From the NCBI RefSeq assembly GCF_964340395.1, contig NC_135566.1, positions 1,686,501-1,713,500 on the forward strand: 27,000 nucleotides of DNA, given 5' to 3'. The notes below the pieces were generated by a model. It worked only from the letters and a program-made list of their open reading frames with translations, ran no database searches and was not told the DNA's origin. Shown here one piece after another: positions 8,101-15,509 of this stretch; the stretch's first letter is position 1, and every line of letters begins with the position of its first letter. The translations under genes were made by a program, and so were the position numbers. The DNA comes from Glandiceps talaboti. Lineage: Eukaryota; Hemichordata; Enteropneusta; Spengelidae.

Positions 8101-10812
8101 TTACAAACAAAAGAACTGTATGCTCTCATTATCCAAGTTAAGGCTGAACTATAAGATAACACTGGAATCCCCAAGTGTATTTAGAAAGACAGATACTTGA
8201 AAACCATACTTAGTACCTGTTATATCTAATATCATATAATTTGAATACTACAAAACCACTAACAAGAGAAACAAACATGTATAGTTCTGTGGATAATTAC
8301 CCCCCCCCCCCCCCCCCAAAAAAAAAAAAAAAAAAAAAGAAGAAGAAGAAGAAAGAAATCATTTGCTTTGAGTTAAAGTTTCATACTTGATTTGCACATG
8401 TTAATTTTCATCTCTTCTACAAACGAAGATATATTGTATAAACTTGAAAGAAGTCTAAAACATTGTTGTCACTATACCTTTCTTCATCACTATGGCAGCA
8501 AAGGAAGGTCTTTTCACAATATCATGACTTCCAGGGAATGGTGTACCAACCATTGGGAACTTCAGACAGAGGCCTCCAATCTGATCTGGTAGTGGTGCAT
8601 CAGCCAAAGGATTGACAGGGTGGCCAACTGATCTAACTTGTTGTTGGTTGACTAGTTGGGGTCTACCCCTAGATCTTCCCATGCCAGCTTGAACACTGGT
8701 CATATCTCCTCTCCCACTACCATTCCACATTGGTTGTTTAGGTATCATCATCTGCTGTGGACTGTATGCATTACGTGGGGTTTGACTTGGTGGAAGTAAA
8801 TGTCCTCTCCCAGCACCCATTGGTATTCTCCCTGTACTCATTGGTCTGTCCACACTGCCAGATGGAGTATGTTGATTCTCTGCTTGGGGCATGCCTATAC
8901 TTTGAATTGGAAGACCTCTAGTCATAGTTTGCTGTGTGGCGCCTTGTTGAACAGACACCTGGCTGTGTGCAGCAACTGACTGGGCAACTGGACCAAACAC
9001 CTGGCTGGGTGCAGCTATTGGTTGGGCAACTGGACCAGGTGGTGGAGCGCTATTTTGACTTTGTTTTGGTTTGATTGGTTGTGTGTACAGACCAGGTATT
9101 ACTCTTGGCTTTTCTTCCTCTACACCTTTCTCTGAAAAGAACTTCTTGTTGATCTGTGAGTATGCAGTTGGCAGTGGTTCATTCAACTGGAAATGACCAC
9201 CTTTACCTATTGGCATTATGGTTCCTTGCTCTGTGGCCATCTCTTCTCTACTTTCAAATTTACTATATGGATCACTGTCTGGCATCATGATAGCACGCCC
9301 CATAGAGTCATATATCAGATTTCCTTTGTTTTTACTCTGTACTACGTCTTCATCAACTCCAAGAAGTGTAGTCAGTGCTATTCTAGCTGATGCATTCTTT
9401 GCATCCTTCTTGGTTTTGCCTGTACCTGTTTTACAAGAAAATAAAATGATGGTTGTAACAGTGACACCAAGGTTTCATATTCATTGCAATTGTTACAAGA
9501 ACTTGTCTGCTAACTCTGTCGATTGAATATTTTACCAAGACAAATATCTGTTTTTACATTACTGGTGGAAAATAGCCTCTCATTGGTTGAGGCTATTGGT
9601 AGTTAAGACTTAAAAAATAAATGAAACATTCTACTCAAAGAGTGACACATTTCTGGAAAAAGAATCATAAAATGTTCACTAATGTATCATAAGCATAATC
9701 CTGGGTTTTACTGCAACCAATAATGATGAAAATATACAAGTACTGGTACTATTAGATATCTGTGTAAACTGGCACCGGTCCCTTGGCAGATTAATTTTTG
9801 TCTCATAACTTTACGTGTTTTGAATTTGTTATTCATTTCAAATTTTGGGAAGGAAAATTTAGTCAACTTTTTTTTTATTTTCCAAGTTACTAGTAGTCTC
9901 TCAAAGGGACTGATGTCAGTCTCCAGTGCTCAGATGTTATTGACCTGAAATGTGTTCACTAAACAGTGAACAGAGAGAATGAGAGACAAGTGCACAGATA
10001 ACTCTAAAAAATTTCAGGTACAATTTTCAAGTTTGTGTTTGGAACAGAAGTTTATTTCAATACAACAATATTGTCTAAAGATTAATTGTTATCATACATA
10101 CCTTGTTTCAAGTGTCTATATTCATCTGTGATTGCCACATAGGCAAATGTTGTCTTATTGTTATCATACATACCTTGTTTGTGTCTATATTGATCTGTGA
10201 TTGCCACATAGGCAAATGTTGTCTTATTGTTATCATACACACCTTGTTTGTGTCTATATTCATCTGTGATTGCCACATAGGCAAATGTTGTCTAGTTCTT
10301 ATCATACATACCTTGTTTATGTCTATATTGATCTGTGATTGCCACATAGGCAAATGTTGGTACAATAATGGACACATCTCGGACCATGTCTTCTTCAAAC
10401 CTCACTGTTATTCTCCTCATCTGACAGAATTCATTCAATGCAGCACATGGATTTTTGGCCCCAGACAGGAACTTCTTAATCAGTTCTGGGGGTACTTTCT
10501 TTGGAGTTTTGGTCATAACTTTCACTAACTCTTCATCCTGACAATGTCCTTGTTGAGGTACAGGCTGTTGAACATTCACATTCTGAGGTTGCTCCTGAGA
10601 CGGTCCGACGGCTATGGCATAACTCCCACCAGCTGCAGGGACTGCATTGTTGATAGAGGTTTTCATTTGACTTGGAAGTGTTTGTCCCTGCATAACTTGT
10701 GGCATAGTGTTTGGCATGCGAACACTGTGTGGATCTGTAGCTTGGTGTTCACTGATCTGGTAGAACATCTCTCTACTTATGCCAGGATTTGCCATGGCTG
10801 TTTCTTTGTGCT
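832..10812 (-). CDS. ADAD1: ADAD1-like protein: dsRBD plus catalytically altered ADAR-type deaminase domain (complete, 10 exons)
   Basis: Ten exons join at GT-AG introns in one frame, giving 837 residues. Order: Gln/Pro-rich N-terminus (1-95); dsRNA-binding domain (about 103-184) with the conserved Lys cluster [11 protein letters not shown] at 166-176; low-complexity linker rich in Gln, Pro, Gly and RG dipeptides (about 200-440); adenosine-deaminase domain (about 441-837). Zinc ligands of the ADAR family are present: His511 in LNCHGVV, Cys567 in PCGDA and Cys642 in SCSDK. The family His-Ala-Glu is His-Gly-Val (511-513), so the proton-shuttling Glu is gone. Near the C-terminus GEWIEKP matches the ADAR inositol-hexakisphosphate pocket. 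One dsRBD plus an inactive deaminase domain is the layout of vertebrate ADAD1/TENR, a germ-cell RNA-binding protein. RNA binding without editing is inferred. An ADAR paralogue that lost activity independently is the main alternative. The long linker is unlike the compact vertebrate ADAD1. Confidence 0.88.
1337..1472 (-). CDS. ADAD1: ADAD1-like exon 9
   Basis: It encodes [20 protein letters not shown] through [11 protein letters not shown]. The ASRLC helix is conserved in ADARs and ADAD1. Acceptor is gtgtctgttcag|TTCTCC and donor is actaag|gtatgc. No duplicated junction is seen here. Confidence 0.92.
2121..2617. repeat. Tetranucleotide microsatellite: (CTAT)15 then about 109 CTAC units
   Basis: CTAT units run from 2121 to 2180, then switch cleanly to CTAC up to about 2617. 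There is one interruption near 2488-2493. The complement is (ATAG)n/(GTAG)n in the direction of transcription. Open frames across it (YLPT repeats) are artefacts of the repeat. Confidence 0.98.
2977..4167. repeat. 54-bp minisatellite, 21 copies plus one diverged, abutting a 5' splice site
   Basis: The unit runs cctcacatgtccactatgac and on for 54 bases. Copies are nearly identical. In the direction of transcription each copy carries gtgag|gtaaggg at 4113, 4059 and so on to 3033, exactly 54 bases apart. The real donor of exon 8 is at 4167, in register. A diverged copy begins near 2977. Because 54 is a multiple of three, the plus strand shows a spurious 413-codon open frame. Confidence 0.97.
4168..4405 (-). 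CDS. ADAD1: ADAD1-like exon 8: C-terminal deaminase segment
   Basis: It encodes [18 protein letters not shown], then [10 protein letters not shown] and [20 protein letters not shown], matching the ADAR C-terminal half. I used the acceptor ctgttactag|GCAACC rather than the cag ten bases later, because only the former keeps frame and gives the family spacing after SITLG. Donor is gacag|gtaaggg, which abuts a 54-bp minisatellite. Confidence 0.92.
4801..4916. repeat. 55-bp tandem duplication of the exon 7 5' splice junction
   Basis: aactcacctag recurs at 4801 and 4856 with about 50 matching bases after it. The copy includes the last ~40 bases of exon 7 and its GT. A decoy donor is at 4807, 55 bases after the real one at 4862. 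Confidence 0.9.
4863..4980 (-). CDS. ADAD1: ADAD1-like exon 7: SCSDK zinc ligand and core strands
   Basis: It encodes [19 protein letters not shown], then [21 protein letters not shown], one of the best conserved ADAR-family stretches. Cys642 is the second zinc Cys. Acceptor is ttgtattttcag|GACAAT; donor is gctag|gtgag. The junction is duplicated 55 bp further on. Confidence 0.94.
5148..5196. repeat. Imperfect CA/GACA microsatellite
   Basis: Runs of cacacgcacac, gacagacagaca and cacatagacacac inside intron 6. Confidence 0.85.
5240..5340. repeat. 29-30 bp repeat of the exon 6 donor region, 4 donor-like sites
   Basis: Transcript-sense units read actatagtataactttg|gtaagta. GT dinucleotides fall at 5340 (real), 5311, 5281 and 5252. 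Here mainly the intron side of the junction is repeated. Confidence 0.85.
5341..5396 (-). CDS. ADAD1: ADAD1-like exon 6 (56 bp)
   Basis: It encodes [18 protein letters not shown], the counterpart of the ADAR segment just before the SCSDK motif. Acceptor is tgattacag|GTAAATG; donor is aaaggg|gtaagtaac. Three more donor-like copies follow at 29-30 bp spacing. Confidence 0.88.
5397..5947 (-). other. Intron 5 of the ADAD1-like gene
   Basis: Nothing beyond ordinary AT-rich intron sequence seen; short open frames on both strands show no family resemblance. Confidence 0.7.
5948..6066 (-). CDS. ADAD1: ADAD1-like exon 5: variable loop of the deaminase domain
   Basis: It encodes [15 protein letters not shown] through HLSAISDSG, a region that varies between ADAR-family members, so it is supported by frame and splice sites more than by conservation. 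Acceptor is tgttaacag|GGATAG; donor is tagtg|gtaagga. Phases join exons 4 and 6 without a stop. Confidence 0.82.
6589..6701. repeat. 60-bp tandem duplication of the exon 4 3' end and donor
   Basis: The block gcattgcagcatctccacat and following (42 bases) occurs at 6600 and 6660. Each copy is followed by a donor (ccaag|gtaaga at 6649; acaag|gtaatg at 6589). If the first donor is skipped, the frame meets TAA at once. Confidence 0.92.
6650..6811 (-). CDS. ADAD1: ADAD1-like exon 4: deaminase segment with the PCGDA zinc ligand
   Basis: It begins [11 protein letters not shown] and ends [18 protein letters not shown], matching the ADAR core. The first zinc Cys (567) is kept. Acceptor is catgtttag|ATTCC. 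Donor is ccaag|gtaagaaaa. The 3' end of the exon and its donor are duplicated 60 bp downstream. Confidence 0.93.
6932..7256. mobile_element. MITE-like element with ~60-bp terminal inverted repeats
   Basis: Left arm 6932-6993 (core gctttggttta, gacacaaacta) is the imperfect reverse complement of 7199-7256 (tagtttgtgtc, taaaccaaagc). The ~205-bp interior has no open frame. Non-autonomous DNA transposon is the likely class; no target-site duplication was identified. Confidence 0.6.
7428..7500. repeat. Dispersed repeat, copy B
   Basis: Reads cactgtttttgctaagg, then ctgagaaccaagtagcagg, then tagtaaagtttg, colinear with the other two copies. Confidence 0.45.
7657..7789 (-). CDS. ADAD1: ADAD1-like exon 3: deaminase active-site segment with Glu replaced by Val
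   Basis: It encodes [14 protein letters not shown], then [19 protein letters not shown]. This is the ADAR helix that normally carries His-Ala-Glu, and here it reads His-Gly-Val (511-513). Acceptor is ttttctaag|GTGTGG and donor is caaag|gtaggc. The 133-bp length fits the incoming phase 1 and outgoing phase 2. Confidence 0.93.
7995..8027. repeat. Perfect hairpin, 15-bp stem and 3-nt loop
   Basis: ccacagtccctctat - cac - atagagggactgtgg. It lies in intron 2. A transposon tip or a transcribed hairpin are both possible. Confidence 0.9.
8301..8356. repeat. Homopolymer block: poly-C, then poly-A, then (AAG)n
   Basis: About 17 C, then about 20 A, then agaagaagaag. The junction of two homopolymers in an intron may partly reflect sequencing or assembly error. 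Confidence 0.9.
8478..9425 (-). CDS. ADAD1: ADAD1-like exon 2: end of dsRBD, long linker, start of deaminase domain
   Basis: The acceptor ttgtaaaacag|GTACAGG restores the frame as G|GT. The exon finishes the dsRBD with [18 protein letters not shown]. It then encodes about 240 residues of Pro/Gln/Gly/Met-rich, probably disordered sequence with RG dipeptides (GAGRGH, GSGRGD, GRSRGR). A 14-residue near-duplication starts at the two GPVAQ motifs (292 and 306). The last part, FAAIVMKKG, aligns with the first deaminase strand of ADARs. The donor is aaag|gtatagtg. Confidence 0.9.
9426..10311 (-). other. Intron 1 of the ADAD1-like gene (between coding exons 1 and 2)
   Basis: The first ~220 bases are duplicated exon-1 junction. 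The rest is AT-rich; a small hairpin (atagcctc...gaggctat) is near 9566. No coding support. Confidence 0.75.
10089..10357. repeat. 69-bp tandem repeat spanning the exon 1 5' splice junction, 4 copies
   Basis: The landmark ggcaaatgttg starts at 10142, 10211, 10280 and 10349, exactly 69 apart. Each copy contains the last 46 bases or so of exon 1 plus caag|gtrtgtatg. The first copy in transcription order is real exon; the others are intronic. Decoy donors are at 10242, 10173 and 10101. The last copy has a 3-base insertion, so the unit stays a multiple of three. Confidence 0.95.
10312..10812 (-). CDS. ADAD1: ADAD1-like exon 1: start codon, N-terminal region and first half of the dsRBD
   Basis: The start ATG is at 10795-10793 in a good Kozak context (cagccATGG). 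Seventeen bases upstream is a convincing 3' splice site (ttctttactcag, exon from 10812), so an upstream untranslated exon is expected. The frame stays open back to that splice site, so a more upstream start is possible. The exon encodes residues 1-161 plus the first base of codon 162. It covers dsRBD helix 1 ([12 protein letters not shown]) and the beta strands ([15 protein letters not shown]). The donor is caag|gtatgtatg at 10312/10311. It is followed on the intron side by tandem copies of the same junction. Confidence 0.88.
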
Positions 10813-11869
10813 CTGAGTAAAGAAATTGGTAAATTAACCAAGTGTTTAGTATGTAATGATAAAGATTATAAACGAGCAGTAATGTACGCTTATAAAGATG
10901 ACACATACATTGTACTTACATGATGTGGTTTGATGGGCAGTAGGCCAAACATTCAATATAAAAAATTGTATCAGTATCTACAACAACCATGCAAATCAAC
11001 CCGATGCTGTTCTCTCAAATAACCTCCAGCCCCACTGTTGTGGTCTTGCTCATTCAGTTTTAGCTCTAAAACATTATTTGGATTAGTGTCAATTCTGAGT
11101 TATTGAAACGCTTATCACTAATCCTTACACATGTGATTATTATGTTTTACATGAACCTGACCTGGAGAGGGTTTGTTAATGTGGAACAGTGAATGTACAC
11201 TAGCTAAGTAAATGTCACCATGGATACATCCGTGGCATCACATTTGAAAATATAACTTGCATAATAAAGGTGTTTGGGTCAGGACACTACTGCTACTAGT
11301 ACTTGCTGTTGAGCAGTTGGCTAAAAACTTCAGTTACTTTGCATATGCTAATAATAAAAGATGTATATTTGTAGCAGATAATAAAATATGAAATGTAATC
11401 CTGGTTATGTAAGAATATTTGGCAGCAGCTCCTGGCTGTGCTGTCCTGGCTTTATACCATTTATACAGATAGTAAAGTAAACAGGAGATTCACATGTACT
11501 TCATAAAGATTAGCAACAGAATGTAGATAGCCTGGGGTGAGTTGTACTATGGATGTAATAAGGGAGATTCCTAATACAGAAAGATGACAAGTCGAAACCC
11601 AGCATGTATATCCAAAGCTACATTCATCATGTTCAGTACATATCAAAAATAAAAAGTTACACGACACAACGCAATCCATATATTTGTAAAAAAAAATTGC
11701 TGTCTAATTGCTCTCGACAAAAAAAAATTTGCTGTCATGATGTCATTGATGATTAAAAAAAATTGTTGTTGGGTCAAAATCCCCCCCCCCATCGAAATCA
11801 AATGGTTTACCCCTAACGGTAAACTTATGAAGTGGTCCGGGGTATCAAGAATCGAGTCCAGTAATTAAC

Positions 11870-12420
11870 TGAAAAGTGTAAGCAGGACTAGGTCGTGTCG
11901 TGAAATATTAGTCTAGTTCCTGACGACCGTATTCCAATTTTACATTACGTAATGTGTGAAGATAACTTACTGTAAAATCGGAATATGGTCGTCAGGAACT
12001 AGACTAGCGAAACGTGCGCTCCGAAAAGTCCGACACGTCTCCGTCGAGGGCACAAGAGTGATGTGTTGGAGTTTTCGTGGAGCTATGTTTGGTATAAACA
12101 CAGTTCTTTTTGTCCTCCTTGACTTGGCGAAGCTTCTCCAAGTTCTGAATATCTTTCAGAAAACAGTCGGAATACTTTGCATTCAAAGGTCACATTTCTA
12201 CATACCTTAACAATCTGGAAAAAAAATTGAATTTTTTCGCAAAATTGGTATTTCTTGACGTTTGAGAAGTCAGTTCCAGTCTCACCTTTCCCAGTTGGAT
12301 CTAAGAACTTGCAAAACTTCCACGCTAATATATCACTTCCTGTGTTGACCGGAAATTGAACCTCGAACAAAGGAATATTTTTTTTCTAACGTACATTTGA
12401 GCTTTCTTCGCCTCCCTATG
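11870..12420 (-). promoter_or_regulatory. CpG-richer patch, candidate promoter / untranslated first exon of the ADAD1-like gene
   Basis: CpG dinucleotides cluster here (for example gcgctccgaaaagtccgac) while flanking DNA has few. On the minus strand a possible donor (ggaaag|gtgaga, near 12285) and a strong acceptor-like tract (attttttttccag, near 12214) are present. Short open frames exist but lack a convincing ATG or family match. The role is inference. Confidence 0.35.
11911..12004. mobile_element. Fold-back element, 34-bp inverted arms
   Basis: Left arm 11911-11944 (gtctagttcctgacgacc and on) matches the reverse complement of 11971-12004 with two differences. The spacer is 26 bases. It resembles a very short MITE or a solo hairpin. 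Confidence 0.7.
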
Positions 12421-13382
12421 TAAAAAAAAATATATGATTTGACAAAATCATAGATAACTAAAATACTTTTTATGTTATTTTGATGTACTTTACACATCAT
12501 TACACTTAGTGTAAAATGCTCTAAAGTCTCTCAAGTTTGAAGGTTGTTGTTCATCACTTACTATCTCAGAGGGCGCTATCTATGTTTTGTTTATCCCCTT
12601 GCAAGTGTTGAACGCATGGCTTTGTGGAGGACATGTTGAATCCATATACATCTCATTGGATATGACTAAAAGTTGTCCTTAAGAATTTTTATTAAAATAA
12701 AATAATAATTTTAGAAGACAACCTTACACTATAGAATTACAAAAAAGGTTACATCGTAAAAATTCTCACTTGATCCTTGATGATACGTACAGATATGGGA
12801 TAGTGAAACCTGATATTCAGTATTAGCTACTTCATCTTTATGATTAGTTTTATAAATTTATTTCCTGTTATTTGTTGTTACTCATTTTTTCATTCTGCTT
12901 GGATGCTATTTGAGTTGGTTTGAGAGATTATAAAGAGGTCTGAAATTAATTTCTATATTTGTATTATGCAGCCATTCTAGTGGTTAGGCAATGAATCTCA
13001 GCAATAATCAAGTTGAATGTTTAGATTTTAAGACACCCATTATTTTTTCAAATTGAAAACTTTCATTTCACAGTTGCTATGGTGCATTCATGATTTATAC
13101 ACAACATCCAGTATAATATTCTATGTAAATTTCTCTGCATATCCTTGCCATATGTGAACATCCAAGTTGCGCAGTTGCTATCATGGAATTCTTGGCCATT
13201 GTTGCTAGGGATGTTTATCAACTAGCTGGAAAGCTCTTCATGTCATTTTTGATCCAGACAAACAAGGATAAAAAAGTTTCAATGGGTATGGGCATGCCAG
13301 GGATGTTATCATCGAGTTGGGAAGCTCTTATAGTGCTGACTTTTGGAATTATTATCATACCCTTTTTGGCCCAGACCTCGAT

Positions 13383-13538
13383 GGACAAAAGTTTATTTAA
13401 AATGATGTCAAGGTATTGCTTTCCAAACACAAACAAAAGCCATAGCAACCATGGGTTATAATATGGACATGGTTGCTATGGCTTTTGTTTGTGTTCATAA
13501 TGCAATACTTGGACACCATTTCAAATAAACTTTTATCC
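13383..13538. mobile_element. Fold-back element, ~71-bp inverted arms
   Basis: Arms 13383-13453 and 13468-13538 are imperfect reverse complements. The inner 28 bases are nearly perfect (aacacaaacaaaagccatag and on). The spacer is 14 bases. Upstream 13170-13380 contains weakly repeated related sequence (gttgctat, gaaagctctt/gggaagctctt), so the element may be larger. Confidence 0.7.
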
Positions 13539-14386
13539 TCTGTAGTTGAATAATTATAAAAATACCAAATCTGAGAAAATTTACTACAAAAAACTAGAAC
13601 AGGCAACTTTATTGTTTGCTGATAATAAAATTCTATTTATTGCAGATATAATAATTCACAATTTCTGAAAACTACTAAAATGTGAAAATGGCAGTGGCAC
13701 ATTTTCATGCAATACACGAAAAGCATTCAAATTGCAAACAATAGTACATTGTGCTTTGTTGTGATATGTTCTTATTTTGTGAGCAAGAAAGAGGACAGAA
13801 AAGAAAAGAAATTGAGAACAAAGAGAACTAGACAGTTCTAATATTACTTTTGATGAAAAAGATCATCTCAACTACAGCTGTATTGTTAATACCATAATTT
13901 TATAGAAAGATGATAATTTCTCTCTACTTTAATCAACAAAGTACAAAACTTTTGTTTGGACAAATATACAGCTAAAATGATGTTGGCTTGGTGTTTCACT
14001 CATGGGACATTACGTTTTTGACACAGAGCTAGACATATTTTAACTCCAGACTAACAAATAACAGAGACACAGCAAACACAGCAGGATCCTTTGCCCAATC
14101 ACAGTGAACAGTAATAAGCATTGTGATGCTATGAAAACATATGTTTGATCTCAAACAGCGGCAGATTTCTTGTACTGGCAGTAACCACCTATACATAATG
14201 TGTAGACTTCAATGGCAGTGGTTTTGGTATTCAATAAAAAATTCATGAAAAAAAATATTGCATAACATTTAACACAAGTAATAATAATATTGCAGATAAT
14301 GGAGAGTAATTTGTTGCATTACTATTCATAACTTGAAATAAAAAAATGTGAAAACTATGCTACTTTGAAGGTTTATTCATTTGTTT

Positions 14387-14410
14387 CTATTCTATTCTAT
14401 TCTATTCTAA
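14387..14410. repeat. TCTAT pentanucleotide microsatellite
   Basis: About four units of tctat(t) in intergenic DNA. Confidence 0.8.
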
Positions 14411-14691
14411 TATGGTAAATAGTGCGGTGAAAAACACTCAACCTGATTGGTGGGAAGATGTCATGTGATTTCATTTGGATAAAAAAAAACCAGCATCAAC
14501 CTGATTGGTTGCTGCTAATGATGTGATTCTTTTTTAGTGTAGTTCTTTATGCTAAATGTTGATTTGCTGAAACAAATCATGTGACAATCAGCAGTAATAT
14601 TTCATTGGATAATTGTTGTCCAAGTTATACTGAAGCTGAGACCATACATCTATGGTTTCTGAATAATCATTCAATGCATGTAATACTTCAC

Positions 14692-14694
<3 letters not shown>

Positions 14695-14736
<42 letters not shown>
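14695..14736. repeat. (GT)n microsatellite
   Basis: About 20 GT units in intergenic DNA. Confidence 0.97.
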
Positions 14737-14737
<1 letters not shown>

Positions 14738-15215
14738 GCTCTACAAAACGGTAGCTGGAAAATAATTCTAAACTAAGATAACATAAAATATCATAACACA
14801 AGATAACAAAACATAACATAACATGGTTACACATACACTGGCAAATCCAAACTAGTCAAGAAAAAGTGATCAATTGCATTGAACTTGGCAGACATTTTTT
14901 ATCACTAAATACATCTTATCACAAATTCACAGTAACTATAGTAACTATAAAAGCTACAACTCTTATCCTTTATATGGCAGTGGCAATGACAAATATCATG
15001 AATTTCAAAATATAATATCTATGCTAATATAGACCAGTCTATCTGGTATTTGTACCTAATGGCAGTGATAGCAGTATAACAACTCTATAATAGTGTGAAA
15101 AACATGAAGATTATTAAATTTTATTTGTGCATAACACATATATCACTATATTTTCAAATTTAAATATAATCAAATATATGGTATAACAATATATAAGGCA
15201 TTGTTAGACAATACG

Positions 15216-15375
15216 GATACCATGGTTACCATGGTAGTAATATTTATTGCTGGTTGAAGTAAGGCAGTGACACTATAGGTACCATGGTTACATTTGTAGC
15301 AATATTCATTGATGGTTGAAATCAGACAATGATGACCAATACAGGTGTCATAATGATTCATTGATATTGCTTTGT
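15216..15375. repeat. Tandem repeat of about 62 bp in the citron 3' flank / 3' UTR
   Basis: Two clear copies start with taccatggtta at 15218 and 15280, with a third, weaker copy from about 15342. It lies just after the citron stop and so is probably inside the 3' UTR. Confidence 0.6.
15243..15248 (-). promoter_or_regulatory. Candidate AATAAA poly(A) signal of the citron gene
   Basis: The minus strand reads AATAAA about 135 bases after the citron stop codon. It is the first canonical hexamer downstream. It lies in AT-rich DNA where chance matches are common. Confidence 0.35.
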
Positions 15376-15382
15376 AGTGACC

Positions 15383-15509
15383 TTAGACTTGGGTTGAGAA
15401 ACTGTCATATCTTCGTCTCTTTGATGCTTGGTTACATTCTGGAGGGCTGCCTTTCAGTCGTAAAGACCGACGTAGCGGAGCCTGGTTCTGGGACAGTTCA
15501 ATCAAAGGC
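15383..15509 (-). CDS. CIT: Citron terminal exon (w19): basic tail ending STQV
   Basis: The frame gives [20 protein letters not shown], then [20 protein letters not shown] and TAA at 15385-15383. Joining to the previous exon requires the acceptor cttcaagag|G (exon from 15509), the second of two adjacent AGs. The tail is not conserved with vertebrates except for its basic character and its C-terminal x-S/T-x-V form. It is therefore less certain than the other exons. A small exon could be missing in between. Confidence 0.62.

Larger units (their letters stand above)
10813..15382. other. Intergenic region between citron and the ADAD1-like gene
   Basis: No supported exon on either strand. It contains fold-back elements (11911-12004, 13383-13538), A-rich and GT microsatellites and a CpG-richer patch (11870-12420). 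The promoter and 5' untranslated exon of the ADAD1-like gene should be here, because exon 1 begins with a splice acceptor. Confidence 0.7.

Noticed and set aside
11956-12210. 84-codon plus-strand ORF in the CpG-rich patch
   Set aside because: No recognisable domain, starts within one arm of the fold-back, and no splice or poly(A) signals support it.
13183-13461. 92-codon plus-strand frame with a hydrophobic stretch
   Set aside because: It lies across the fold-back element and its related repeats, resembles no family I know, and lacks splice or start context.
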